Shown piece by piece: positions 31,102-43,796 of a stretch of 64,000 nucleotides of DNA. The DNA is from Auanema rhodensis (lineage: Eukaryota > Nematoda > Chromadorea > Rhabditida > Rhabditidae): NCBI GenBank assembly GCA_964057225.1, contig OZ059898.1, positions 5,270,001 to 5,334,000 of the forward strand, written 5' to 3'. A program made the translations under genes and the position numbers. Below the pieces are notes generated by a model. It was not told the origin of the DNA and did not search any database. It saw only the letters and a list, made by a program, of their open reading frames with translations. Position 1 is the stretch's first letter. Each line of letters opens with the position of its first letter.

Positions 31102-34100
31102 GAATGGTCTAGAAGTATCTTTAAGAATCTTTGATGTTTCTTTAATTTTTCTATAATTAAAACATAAACTTTCATTACTGTTTCTCAATATACAACAATT
31201 ATATTAAACTACAATTAGTAAGTCTATGTCTCTTCATTACGTCGACGTCCACCACCTACTCTCTCCCACACTACTCATTTACAGAAACGTTTTAATTAGA
31301 TTCAAGTTAACTATATATTTCATACATTAAAATAGAAATAGATATATTTCTATACCTTACTTACTCAATAAAATTATAAAAATACTATCTAGATGTATAA
31401 TATGTTGAAATTCACAGATATTTTGAAATAATTGTTATAAATATTCCAAATAATTATAAAAAAAAAGAAAAAAAAAACGATTTTGAAAATATAAATATTT
31501 GTTCAATTGATTCTTATAATAAAGAAATATCAAATAGTTCAATTTATTGTTTCTATAATTTATAATATATAGATACAATCTTTACAACTATTGGGGAAAA
31601 AAACATCAAAAAACAACAAAAACGAAGTTTAAATTGTATGAAAGTGGCTTTTTTTCTGATACAAATTATTATTTTCATGTAATTAAAGTCTATTGTCAGT
31701 TTAAATTGAAAATAACTATTGTGTTCTGAAGCTCTTTACAGATTAAAAATGGTCATGAAGGTTTGTTTAATTGAAAAAACGATTATACTAAAGTATATTC
31801 ATTGTGACGTTTGAAAACTAGAAAATGTAATTGAAATATCAAATTTATATGTAAGCAATAGGTCAAAAATTTGGGATAAAAGACGTTAAACTAAGTATTT
31901 AGATAGAGAAATCTATACTTAACTCAGTCTGCCATGTATTGACGTTTTTGCTTCTTCTCTAATTCTCTCTATTCCTTTCTCCGTATCTCTCTTTCTCTCA
32001 TTCTTTTCGTTCTCTTTCAGTATTGCTTCATGCCATCAATGGAGAGCTAAACGAAGCTAGAGCCATGAGAAGCAGGCGCTGTAGTTGAATCAAAGTCGCA
32101 TAGTTGAGCGAATAGAATTAAGATGAACGAGACGCAGACAACCAGAAGCTCAAACCAACATCACCGTCCCATTGCTGTTCTGCCCTGAAGCTCTTCCATA
32201 TCGATCCTACACACAACCTTTTGCATCCAATAGTGAGCCACTAGAAATAGTTTGGCTTATGCATAAAAGGGAATAATGAATAGGATGACTGAGGTGGGAC
32301 AATGAATTGAACTGAGTGAAAGAGGGAAAAAAGATGAAGAGAGGGGTGTGAAGAGTGAAAAGGTGAGATTGGAAGAGAAAATAAAAAAAAACGAAAACAA
32401 CATAAATGTTGAACATAACCGTTTTCAGTAGCAATAATAAAAGAAAATAGTTAACTAAAGTAAGTGAGTGTATATGTCAAGATATATGTTATTCATGTCT
32501 TATAAGTAACTAATATATTTATATAATCAATATATATATTCTATTTAACTATATAAATAGATGTATTATCAAAATGTATAAACATATAATTCTAAAATAT
32601 ACATTCTTTTAGTTTTTTTTTCTTTTAAAATAAAAGTTTATGATTATATAATCTCCTCAAACAAAATCCTATTTTTCAGTTTGTATCATTTTGTACCCTC
32701 AGGAGATATTTATCTTTTTTTCTTTGATTTGAGATTTTTTCTTATTGTCTTTTTCTCTCAATATATAAATATAAATATATATATATAGTAATCAATCAAA
32801 GAAAAATAAAGAAAAAATTGAATGTCTCACATAATCCAAAAAAAAACTGTGACAACATCTAAGAATTTTAAACTTTTCTTATATAACATGACTCAATTTG
32901 AAATCAAATCTATAGTTCCTTCGTTACTTTGGATTATAAAACTATAAAAAATTTCAATTCGATCATTTACTTCATAATCTAAAATTCAACAAAAATGAGT
33001 AAGTATTGATTAATCATTTAAGAGATTATAGGAAATAACAAATATTTTTTATTCATTTTTCTATTTATCATAATATTATATATTATTATATTATTATATA
33101 AATGTCTAAAAGCGACTGTTGTCATGGTTGCTACAGCTTAATACAAGAGAAGGAACATGCATAAGCATACATAAACATTCAAACAATCTTCAACGACCCC
33201 AGACTATTTCACAATAGATGCTTTGTTTTGGAGAAAGCCGTCATCGTTTGACCGTCGTCATTGCCTTCTTTGCCGCTATATTCAGAATCTTCACAAACAT
33301 GTATATACATACACACACGCACCACATCTACCAGTCGTAAATCGTCTGTGTGCGTCTCGGCCTCACGTCGACCTCACAATGAGATACCGTATCCACAGAA
33401 GGGATGCCGCTTTCAGATTTACACCCCTCTCTCTTTTCTCCTATCCTCACCCTTAGTTGTATTATCGTTTTCTATTTCTTCGGCATCATCCTGTCTTTCT
33501 TTATCTTCTTATGGTATTCATAACCTATTCTCCTCATCTCTTCTTACATATCCTTCTGTTTCTTTTTGCCGTTTATGCTAAGGCAATTTCCATCGTCTGC
33601 TTGTTTTGTTGTTATTGTCGTTTCCCGGATTTGTCTGACAAATCTACAACTAAAAGAGATATGAACACAAAGCTTTAGCAGCTAACAGATAAAGCAGGCA
33701 AACTAGGACAAATTGCCAAATCGACAAAATATGCGCCGGTCAAACAGATGCTTCAATGAGCAATCTCAACACGATTCTACAACAACAGTTTTATATCTCA
33801 TCTTCTGGTATTTGTTTTCACATAGCAGATTTATGCCACAAGGACTTCACTTATCGTCCGCAAACCATTAGTCTAATCAAACTAAAAAGATTTCCGAATA
33901 TCCATTAGATTACTGTATATAATGAACAAAGCCCACCGAATGATAAGCGCGATTAGCGCACATATTCTTACTTTCAAATCAACTGAACATACAACATAGG
34001 ATATCATATTCATTTTTAAAACAAATCTATATACATAGTTATTAGAATTCGGATACAATAATGACTGAGAATCCGACAAACTGAAAAAATGAAGAAGAAA

Positions 34101-34822
34101 CACTGATTGTATACTTTCATAAATTGAAGTAAATATAGATTCAAGAATGCGTTATACTCATCAACATAAGTTGATTAATAAAAACGTTTTTTAACAGTTT
34201 CCTAAATAGGATAAAAAGAAGAAAACTATAATTCATGAGAAATTGTATTCAAAATTGAATTGAAGTGAAATTACAGTAAAACTGTGCGTATCAAATTGAA
34301 AAATATTAATGTAAAACGTGTGTATCAATTGATAAATTAACAAGAACATAAGGATGAACTTAAAAATTAAAAAAATTTGACAGTTTCCTTTTTTTGATTA
34401 TTAGGTACATATTAAACAAGAATGATTATTTTATATAATTTTTTTTGGGAATTAAGAGAGGAAACTAATAATTAGTTTTACTATAAAGCATAAAGCATGC
34501 AGTAGTTCCAATAAATTCCAGGAAAAAAAACTTTGGTAAGATAGAAAGTGCATGGCACTTCTTTTTAAAAAAATATTTCATATTCTCTTAAACTTTTGTT
34601 TGTAAAAATATAGTAGAATTCTATTAATAATTGAAGCAAAAAAATTTTTTCAAGCAAATTATTAGGAAGAAAGCTACCATTCAGGATCGGACCGTTACGT
34701 ATAGGAAATTATGTATGTGAATTGGTTGGAACTATCGAACTACAGCACGCAAATGGACAAAAAAAAGTACCCGGAGTAAGAAGTAGAGTTAAAGTACGAT
34801 AAGAGTCATCTAGAAGATTTTT

Positions 34823-37800
34823 TTATCGGACATTCTTCTTTCGGCGATCCTTGGCTCTTCTGAAAATGTTGAAACCATTAGTTTCTGTCTTTCAATACAA
34901 ATTTCATCTCATATTTTGCAAATAGTTTGTCATGGGGCACAGAGAGGTAGTGAATTGAGGTGAGAAAACAGTAAACGATTGAGTGAGATGATGAGGACGA
35001 TGGAGGTGGTGGACACGAAATAAGAACGAGATATGAGACAAATTACAGTGTCATAAAACAGCGCAATTAGGATCATTTTGTAGGCAAATCTTAGGCCAAT
35101 CAACTATTTTATGATCTGCTCATGGACGTTCAGACCTCGAAACAGGAACTGTGACAAGAATTTTGTAGAAAGAACAAGGTGTATTGATATAGTGCAAAAG
35201 GAAGAGAGACATAAATAGGCAGACAGAGGGATAGCGACAGAATTGCTTACAGAAGTTCTCAACTCTCTCTCTCTCTCTCCCTCACACTATCCTTATTTTT
35301 CAATGGGTTACGGTAGAATCAGTTCGAATAAAGAAAGAACGCGTATACTCTTACCTGTTTTGGAACCAAATCTTAATTTGTCTTTCAGTTAGCTGTAGTC
35401 TTGTAGAAAGTTCGGCTTTTCGGTCAGCTGACACAAATGCTGAGGTATGATATTCCTATCGAATAAGACATTAAATATCATCATGCTATTCATATAAACT
35501 TACTTTTTCAAGTTCTACACGTTGATATTCGTTGTAGACCATACGATATTTTTCTGCGGTTCGTACACGAACATCTGAAATATGAAAATGTGATTAAAAC
35601 TTAGTTAACAGATGAAAAGAACAGCATCTGCCAAAGTTCAGATATCCGACAATGATAGACTAATATCCCTTTATCTTTTATTGTTACTTATTGTTATTTT
35701 ACACTTATGTGACTGTTTTTGAGGTAAAAACAGTTGGGAGTAAAAAAATTGAAAGCTTTGCGCAATCAAAACAGTCAGCAGACGTCATCAATTCAGTCTA
35801 CAGTATTATATACAATGATCTTTTACTCCTGAATTAATTCACTACGTATTCTTTGATAACTTTTACGTGAACGATGCAAGTTTATAACTGATTTTACTGA
35901 TTTTTCGTTAAAAAAAAGACAAAAATTCAAACAGGCTTGTTATTCCTTGATACAATTTTTACTTTTATCACCAACCGACACGTCAGAAGCAAAATCATAC
36001 ACGGCACACAGCATCTATCGATCATTTATCGCTAATAGTTATCTTTCTTTTGATTTATGCCGCTGTCAAAAATTTCAAAGTTTAGCATTTATGTTTCATC
36101 AGTAACATAATCAGATATTGCTTCTGTATGTGATTAATTCAAATCATTAGCAGTATCACTTCGTCATTTTCTCTATCACTCTCGTCCACTAACTATTTGC
36201 TCTGATGTTCATGTTGCATACTGCGTGTTACATGATCTCTCCTCCTTTCGTACGATCACTACTTTTCATTTAATGTCTTATCTATCCAGTAGTGATCTAG
36301 GGTGTTATCAGAAAGCGAACAAATTAACTTGGTTTCTAGCCCTTATAAACTTATGAGACGACAAAAGACACATAAGAGATACTCTGCTAAAGCTGAATTT
36401 AGTCATTGTCTATCTTTCACAAAATTCTTATCAAAGGCGCGAATAAAACGAATTAGTAGGCCGTAAATAAGTATGTTAAGCTGCTGTATAATTATACGAT
36501 TTCACACCAAATTGGGCCGTAAATTTAGTTTAAAAGGTAACTGTTCAAGAAAAACTTAATCAAGAACTCACTGTTTGTTCCTGGTCCCGTTCTGAATGGT
36601 ACGGGTGCAACTTTTTCTGATTTTGCGCTCGGCCGCCAGTTTGCAAATACCTGAACATCATGAAGTTAGTATATACAAATAAATGTTCAATTATAGACAT
36701 ACAGGCTGATTCATGGGCGCCGTAGGATATGACATCGGTAAGTAGTTTTGAGTTAAGATAGGTCCCTGAAAAGTTGCAACCGAAGTTGATGGGGTAGATG
36801 CGGGTGGATCAGGAGGAGGGCAGTCTGGAAACTGCGAGAATGGTTTTGCCTAGAACGAAAGATTTTTTAGTAAAAAATATTATTCCTTTATTCTTAATAC
36901 CTCAAAATTGTGTTGAGGATAAGATGGATGTTTAGGATCATCATAGAATTGCTGGTAACATCTATACCATGGATAAGGAGTAGATGAATAAAACGAATCT
37001 TGCATCCTAAAACTTATCAAATAAATTATCTGTAAACATAAAAAAGAAAATATTCAGATGATAAAAAAAAAGAAAAAAGTATGATAATGCCGAGAAAAGG
37101 CAGATGGCCATCTGTAAATCGTCCATCCAAATGGACGTCTGATCGCCTGGCTTAAGTGAATAGCACCAACTCCGCCCAAGAGACAACCCGGACGACTACA
37201 GTACGACGACCTGAAGAGGCACAAGAAGAGACGAAGGATGGGCTAAGAGAGAGGAGGACAGAGGGCGGAGTCTCTTAGGATGGTACGAAGAAAAAGATCA
37301 GGTCGAGTAGGCTGGACCGTCTGACTGGCTAAGCCGATTTGGAAATAAGTAAGAAAGACTACATTGTCTGATTTATTTCGATTAAATATCGAAAAATAAA
37401 AAGAAAAAGTGAAATCAACAAATGAAAAGAGAAAAAAAGCGTACCCTAAGTTGGAAAAATCAGGTAAGAGTCCAGGAATTAATGGATTAGGCGGTATGAA
37501 TGACATAGCTTGCTGAGCATCCATATTCAATGGTTGTTGGTTGATAATTAGTTTACTATCGGCCATCTAAAATAAAAAAAGATAAAACTTTAAAAAGAAA
37601 AATTAGCAAGCTTGTTCAGTTTGATAATTCAGAAGCATTCAAAAGAAAATGACAAAAAAAAAGATATCAAGTGCCAGACATGATATGATTCAATAACAAT
37701 GATATACAACATAAAATATAAATATGATTTTTTGAAGATAGTAAATTGATTGAGATGTGCTTAGAAGTAAGGCTTTCATCGATTAATAGCTCATCGGAAA

Positions 37801-39139
37801 CTGACCATATAGGGGCAGGGCCCAGTCAGTAGCCGTAAACCTATGACTGCTCTGTTTCTCTCTCAGTATGATCGTGATAAGCGACGGAGAATACAGAACA
37901 GGAGCAGCTAGTTAAACTTTTTCAGATAGAGACGAAGGAAAGGTGGAACTAAGCACGAGGAAAAAGCAAAAATCTATGGCAGATAGCGATGAACGAGTAA
38001 GTGATAGGAGAAAGACAAGACGGTAAACGAAGAGAGTTGTGTAGGAAGAGGGAAAAAAGAAATGAACGAGAAACAATATCAAATTTGGAGACGAGGGCAA
38101 GAATGTGTCATCAAATAAGCACTGTCAGTTGTTTAACCAACAAGTACCTTATAAGGACGACAATTTAATAAAATGGCTCAAAACAGCTTACTGGCTAGTA
38201 GATTTGAACACAAATGTCATTTCCTCTTTCTAATAGATTTCTACAGTCTACCTGCCATCTGTTCTATCTTGCTTACAGTAAGTTTTATGAAATGCTCGAC
38301 CAACATTCCCAGCAGGATCAACATACGCAAAAAGACAAATTGTGCAATTTACGGTAGCCAAAGTGAGAGAGAGCGAATTTTGCGATGATATGAGAGCTGA
38401 AGAAATTGCAATAAACTTCAGAATTACCTTCAAATCATATAAGGTCATGACCTATCATACATAATTTTCATGAATATTCAGAAAGAGAATAGAAGAAGAA
38501 TAAACAAATCAGTCTACGGCTGTCGCCTGAACTCAGTTGGAGATCTCACCTCATAAGGTGAAAAGAGAATGATGAACATGAAGGAGAGAAGGGATTTAAG
38601 ACAAAAGAAAAGTAAAAAAGGATAAAGAATGAAGATGACATATTGAATATTAGTGTTATGTTAATGAGTTATGCTACTTATATGGATAAAGAATACAAAA
38701 ATGTAAAAAGATTAAGGATATTAGTGGTATCAAGTGGAGATTTTAGTAAAAGGGGCCGTGTTTCATAATCATCTCATACATATCAAATCAAAGATACCGA
38801 CAGAAAAACCTATTTATAATAAGGAGAGACGATTCTAAGGAGGATCTCGTCTTACATAGAATCCGCGAGAACATGTACAACTACAAGACAGATCAAAAAT
38901 AATAGAAATATTATATGAAGATGATGAATATTAACAAAATATAAATTATAATAAGCATTAAATAATAAACTTACATCTGTTTTAATTTGTTCCGCTGACC
39001 ATATAGTATCCATTATTAAAGATAATTGCTGATCACAACAGCTATCTATATCAATACCTTTGTATAGACAAGATAGTTTGTTCAATGAGCTACTACCACA
39101 CACTGATCCAAAGATTTTTCTCAACACACAGCCAGACAA
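34823..39139 (-). CDS. pal-1: Caudal-type (CDX/PAL-1) homeobox transcription factor
   Basis: The homeodomain is split over three exons: 35514-35574 ([20 protein letters not shown]), 35355-35455 ([20 protein letters not shown], then [14 protein letters not shown]) and 34823-34859 ([11 protein letters not shown], stop). KYR.VY...QR.ELEKE.HTS and [19 protein letters not shown] are diagnostic of caudal proteins, and the nematode-style YRMVY and early stop after the domain fit PAL-1, which specifies posterior fate. Upstream exons give a Pro/Tyr-rich N-terminus: SAEQIKTD (38971 onward), [20 protein letters not shown] (37566 downward), [39 protein letters not shown] and [18 protein letters not shown], with frames matching at each join. 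The first coding exon is uncertain: the open frame at 38971-39139 starts without ATG and its first ATG gives [13 protein letters not shown]; alternatively translation starts at 37566, just after TATTTTAG, or at MQDSFYS (37005). Confidence 0.9.
37081..37330 (-). promoter_or_regulatory. GC-rich island inside the caudal gene, possible internal promoter
   Basis: Within the intron between the MADSK exon and the MQDSF exon, GC content rises sharply and two GC boxes face each other as an exact inverted pair: CTCCGCCC at 37170-37177 and GGGCGGAG at 37263-37270. Just downstream, the MQDSF exon has its own in-frame ATG. GC boxes are typical promoter elements, so a second transcription start is plausible. 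This is inference from composition and position only. Confidence 0.3.
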
Positions 39140-42100
39140 TATTCTTCCTCCTTTCCACCGATGGGACGGAAAAAAAAGCTGTAAATCACAAAAATTGAAA
39201 TCAGGTAATAGGGCAAGCCCCCTTGGCTAATATAATAAAATATTTCAATCATAAAAAATTGTAAAACATCAAGAAACATGTATATGAGGCAAGCTATAAA
39301 ATGGTCACCTCTGGATATTTCATAACTTTCAAGTAAAGCCTAATGTACTAAAAAGTTGTTTACATGTCAAGCAGCTTATTTCCAGCCTTGTACATTTATG
39401 AACACAATTATTACAAAACAGTTTTAGATATATTGAAATATTATTATAAAATAGAAGAAAACCAAAATGAAAAGAAAAAAAGAATTTTGTAACAGACGGA
39501 GAAATATCCATTTCTCATATATCAATCCATCACCTCTATTCACATGCAACTCTTTGTACAGTAAAATCAAATATAAAATAAATTTGTTTTTGTAGTTTGA
39601 TCAGAAGTAATCTATTTTTGATTTTTTTCAAAAAAAAAGAAAAAAAAGATATTTGATCCACACCCTAATGGTTTTTGTGAAATATGCGAGTATTATATTG
39701 ATATCTAATTGTTTTAGAAGGTGCCCATTTCTTTTTCCTTTCCTGATATAGGAAAACACGACCTCTGGGTTGCCGGTAAGATGAAAAGTTTCTATAAGCA
39801 ATGATTTACGAGTTGGGAGCCTGCGCACGCCTGGGTTTCCATTCTCTTTTGCTCTATGGCTTGCTCTCTCTTGTCTTCTCTTTCTTTTTTGCTCACCCTA
39901 TCTCTTCTTCTGCATTTAATATCTGTTCTTCGACTGTTTATCGTGAATCTCAAAGTAGAAACTAAGGAAGCACAGAAATCATCGGGGTTTTAATATTTTT
40001 TTTCTTTAAGGACATAGCTTCTAGCTCTATCTGTCTTATCGTCTCCGTTCACTTTTCTGTGATGGCAAAACGATTGAAGATTGAAAATGGTATTGTCGAC
40101 TACTACTTTTGCATGCTTCATACCCATATTCTCTTGTCAATTCCTTTACACAATAGAGTGCAATACCATATAAAATGATGAATTTAAATTATAATTTTAA
40201 GCTGGAAATCATTATTAAGCTATTACTGTAAAACAAATTTTCATTTAGGAAGTAATTCAAATGAATACTGTCTTTAATGGTATACGGTAGTTTGATGCAA
40301 ATATAGAGAGAAAAGGCGAGAAGAACGGAAAAATCAGAGATGAAGGTCATGATTGAAGAACAAATCATTTAAATCTCAAATTTTAAATATAGTATTCAAA
40401 GATTTTCTGTTAAATATTAAAATATAAAGTTTATAAATTATAATTATATATATTATATTATATATTTATTGAAAATTTTGATGAGATTCATACAGTAAAT
40501 TGTTTTGTTTTCATTGACTGATTGAACTGATTAAATAGCTAATTTTCTTTACGAGACACATAAAATGCTGGAAAAGAGTGTTGAAAGAACAATGAAGAAG
40601 TGAAATAGCTGGTTTGATAAAGCAAACTGTCTAACTGGATCGGAAAAGCTATACAATCAAAATAATAGGTAAATGGTTAAAGTTGTAAATAAAAAAAAAT
40701 TCCTCTATATATACAGTTGATGTAGTTTTACATTTTATTTGAAACTTTCAAGTTCAAGCTTCATTTAATTATGAAATTACTAAGTTTATTTAAGATTTGA
40801 CCTTGTCCTTAGCGGAAAACTGTTATCCAATTAGTATCTGTTGTCATATCTGATATCTCTTATAGCCTTGCTTTACTTGGAGTAAAAGAAAGTTTTGTTA
40901 AAGAAATACAATATAAAAGAAAGAGAGTGATAGAGAAATAGAATGCATTATAGAGAGACTGAATAGATATAATGTCATAGAAAGTTGAGGCGGTATCGCT
41001 TATGAAAAAAGAAGAACATATATCATATTCATGGGACATGACATTTACGAGCTTAGGCCAACACTAAATCAGACAGTTCCGACTAAGAAATATTTTGTTA
41101 ATCAAATCGAAAAACTAGAACGATCTATGAGATGATTATGAGTTTCGGATATAAGTGATGTTGTTGAAAAGCGAGTTCAATCTGGGAGGTCTGTCATATT
41201 TATCGTCAAATTCACATTAATGATGGAATCTGTATATTATATTCATATTCAACCTATTCATATATCCTTATGATTTTAAAATTGAAACATACATTATTTT
41301 CAAAGAAAAACATTGAAATATGTGAAAACTGAGAGATAATTTAAGGCTTTCAAACATTTGATTGTCTAAAGCAAAATGATGTCTTATCAGTTTATCGCGT
41401 TTTCTTTCAATTGCAAGCGAGAAATGTGACTCTACCAAAATAAAATTACATTGCTCATGAAATTTTTTTTTATTTTTTAAATTTGAAATTTAGAAAAATC
41501 CATTATGATTAACTATATGATATAGTTGTATCTTCATTTATCAGCCTATCAATAAAACTAAAATGATTATCATTGGATCTATTAAACATCTTTAATATCC
41601 TTATTAATAGTATTTGGTAAAAAACCAATTTTATTTAATCTTTACAAGGCTATTCAGATTTAAATAAAAAAATTTATGATAAACTGTTTGTTTGCCAGCC
41701 AAACAAGAAGCTCAAGCAGAACCATATAAGAAACTGTTGTCATTGTTGTAGAGCCAAGTCCAATTTGAGATCGACCCGATTCCCAAAGCATAACAGCAGC
41801 TGCTATCAATTGAACAATCATAAAATCTTGTCTGTTCATCCTTTTATGGCAACTAGCCAGCTGGGCAAGTAGTAGTCAATATCTTACCGTTCACAATAGG
41901 AAGGAGAAAGCCATTTTCTTCTATTTCATCTAACCTTTTCAGAGGATTGAGAATCAGCTACCTTATTTAGATATTGGTTGTTTACATCAACTAATTATTT
42001 ATATCCATATATCACATATTTTTACCGAAAAATGTGTATTCATTCATCCAGCTGGTCTTATTTCTGTGCCATTGGGAAGGGCATACCAGTATCAACTACA

Positions 42101-42380
42101 GTAATCCGATCTGTCTTTTGTTCTGCAAAAATGTTTGATCTATCCGAAAAGATTTAAGAGCGATCAGAAAAAAAAAAGAAAAAAACAAATGTATAAACAA
42201 TTTGTTTATTTTACTTAATAATAAATGTTATCTATTTCAAGAAAAAGAAACATTGTGAAACTAAAAACGATATAATGATCAAAAAGAATTGGAACAACAT
42301 GTGATAAATGTTTATATTGTGTCGAAATCAAAATATATATATATATACAATATTATTTGGTATAAAACAAATTCTCTCTC
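39140..42380. other. Region upstream of the caudal gene, no gene recognised
   Basis: About 3.2 kb. Pyrimidine-rich DNA at 39840-40130 could be promoter-proximal for the caudal gene. A short open frame at about 42062-42126 (-), ending TGMPFPMAQK and preceded by an acceptor-like TTTTTGCAG, could be a terminal exon, but no partner exon fits. The rest is AT-rich with no coding signal. Confidence 0.5.
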
Positions 42381-43166
42381 TCAACAGTATTCTGGATATA
42401 ACTCGATGTATAACTTCATCTCTTTAGCTAGCCATTCCATTGCTTTCTCAAATCCTGCTCCAGTTAATGCACATGTGGAGAAGATTCCCCAGTGGTGGCC
42501 ACGTATTACATCTAAGCCTGAATAGTTAGATATTATAATAGTTATTAATTAAGTGTTATTAATAACCTAAACTTGTAGTTATCTCAGCTGATGTCATAGC
42601 ATCTTTTTCGTCCATTTTATTGGCTATTATAAGAACTGGAACTTTTTTTGTTGCAATATCACGATGATCCAATATCATCCATAGTTCATCTCGTGCTACA
42701 GCCATTCGTAGTCGATCAGCGCTATCAACCTGTGAATGTTATAACTGAACCTAATCATATAATAATTTACAAACCACAAACATGACTGATTGGCATTTTC
42801 CATAATATGATTCCCAAACATTTCTATATTTTGCTGAAATTAGATTTGAATGAGTTTTTCGGATATGTCTACATGTGTATAGTAATAGCTTACATTGACC
42901 AGACATATCAAAAGCATTGAACAGAAAATTTTCATTTGTGAAAGTGCTCACACTGTATCCAACAGTCGGTACAACATGCGTGGCTCTAGATTCAGGAGAT
43001 TTCAATTGATTTAATATTGTTGTCTTGAAGTAAATACAACGTTATAAATACAATTTTAAACTTTTTATAAACCTTTCCTGAGTTATCCAATCCAACAACT
43101 ATGATATTCATTTGTTTTCTTCCCAAAAATCCAAATAGTGATGAAAGTGATGAGAAAAAACCCATT
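42381..43166 (-). CDS. ADP-ribosylation factor-like GTPase 6 (ARL6/BBS3)
   Basis: Five exons give a complete small GTPase of about 190 residues starting MGFFSSLSSLFGFLGRKQ. Nucleotide-binding motifs are all visible: G1 GLDNSGKTT, switch I threonine in VVPTVGYSV, G3 FDMSGQ, G4 ANKMDEKD and G5 STCALTG. The blocks DMSGQ.KYRNVWESYY, DSADRLRMAVARDELW and the HHWGIFSTCALTGAGFEKAM end match ARL6 more closely than other ARF-like proteins. ARL6-GTP recruits the BBSome coat to membranes at the base of cilia; in a nematode it would act in ciliated sensory neurons. All introns have GT/AG ends and keep the frame. The C-terminus (LYIELYPEYC) is about ten residues longer than in vertebrates and ends in Cys. 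Confidence 0.93.
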
Positions 43167-43616
43167 TTAGAGTTCGATTAACTTGAAAACAAAAAGATGA
43201 ACAAATTATTCAACATATATAGTACAATATATTCTAAAAGGTCATATTTACCTCATAAGATAAAGATATATTAAATATATAACTATAAAGGTAAAACAAA
43301 TATATGTTATATAATGAAATCAACAAAATGCTACTGTGTGATAATCAAACCGACAACCAGCTTTCATCTTAACCGTTTCAAGTATTTGTTTGAATTAGTT
43401 ATTATATAATATATATATATATATTATTATTATTATAAAAAAGATACAAATATTAATTCTAATAGGGATTTATTTAAATATTAAATATCTTATTTTAATA
43501 ATATTTAATATTAAATTTCTATATATTACTCTGAAATTTCTTACTTATTCTCTAAATATATTTTTTTATAATTTACTCTTCTTCTTTCACAGCCAAAACT
43601 CTAGTTTGATCACACA
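43167..43616. other. Upstream flank of ARL6, no gene recognised
   Basis: AT-rich 5' flank with an imperfect (AT)n stretch around 43404-43438. A donor/acceptor-like pair near the ATG may belong to a 5' UTR exon or a spliced-leader site. Confidence 0.5.
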
Positions 43617-43796
43617 CTACGATGAGCTAAAAGAATAACATGAGATGGCGGTCCTTTTATCTGACTGATTGTATTTCTTCAAATCATCAGGTTCACCAAC
43701 TAATCTGTCAATGACGTCATCATATGTCTGACAGTCAGATGGCCCATCAATGCTCATGCTCAACACATTCACGACCGGCTTCTGACCTTTTGCCAT
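43617..43796 (-). CDS. Possible small protein of unknown function
   Basis: In an AT-rich region, a GC-richer block holds a frame with a well-placed ATG (CAAATGG): MAKGQKPVVNVLSMSIDGPS, then DCQTYDDVIDRLVGEPDDLK and a short tail ending in TAG at 43617. The composition (balanced charge, few Ile/Lys/Asn runs) is protein-like. An alternative exists: a weak donor GTTGGT after VIDRL and the strong acceptor TATTCTTTTAG would join in frame to LIVVCDQTRVLAVKEEE, ending at about 43569, for a protein of about 50 residues. I recognise neither version. It may be an orphan exon of a longer gene. Confidence 0.35.
   Translation of the reverse strand: MAKGQKPVVNVLSMSIDGPSDCQTYDDVIDRLVGEPDDLKKYNQSDKRTAISCYSFSSS

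Larger units (their letters stand above)
23728..34822. other. 11 kb repeat-rich gene-poor stretch
   Basis: No gene could be assembled. It holds a poly-C run, long GT/GA and CT microsatellites, a 40-base-period minisatellite, and islands of higher GC (around 26440-26520, 28830-29440, 30240-30620, 32030-32200, 33200-33700) in AT-rich DNA. The islands contain ORFs on both strands (for example 29070-29270 and 30399-30686 on -, 33223-33678 on +), but none has a start, splice sites and composition that agree. They may be regulatory DNA or untranslated exons; the caudal-type gene ends at the right edge and the p35 gene begins at the left. Confidence 0.5.

Noticed and set aside
30898-31188. - strand ORF of 96 codons rich in Ser/Leu/Tyr
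   Set aside because: It is the translation of the GA/GATA minisatellite.
33223-33678. Overlapping + strand ORFs in a GC-richer island
   Set aside because: Three frames are open at once and none has consistent start, splice sites and composition; reported only as part of the gene-poor stretch.
38852-39139. Treating the TTG at 39139 as the start of the caudal protein
   Set aside because: Nuclear animal genes rarely use TTG; the frame is better read as the open part of an exon, with ATG at MDTIWSA or in a later exon.
42062-42126. Short exon-like frame ending TGMPFPMAQK after TTTTTGCAG
   Set aside because: Only about 22 codons and no upstream exon; ARL6 ends with its own stop before it and has no suitable donor.
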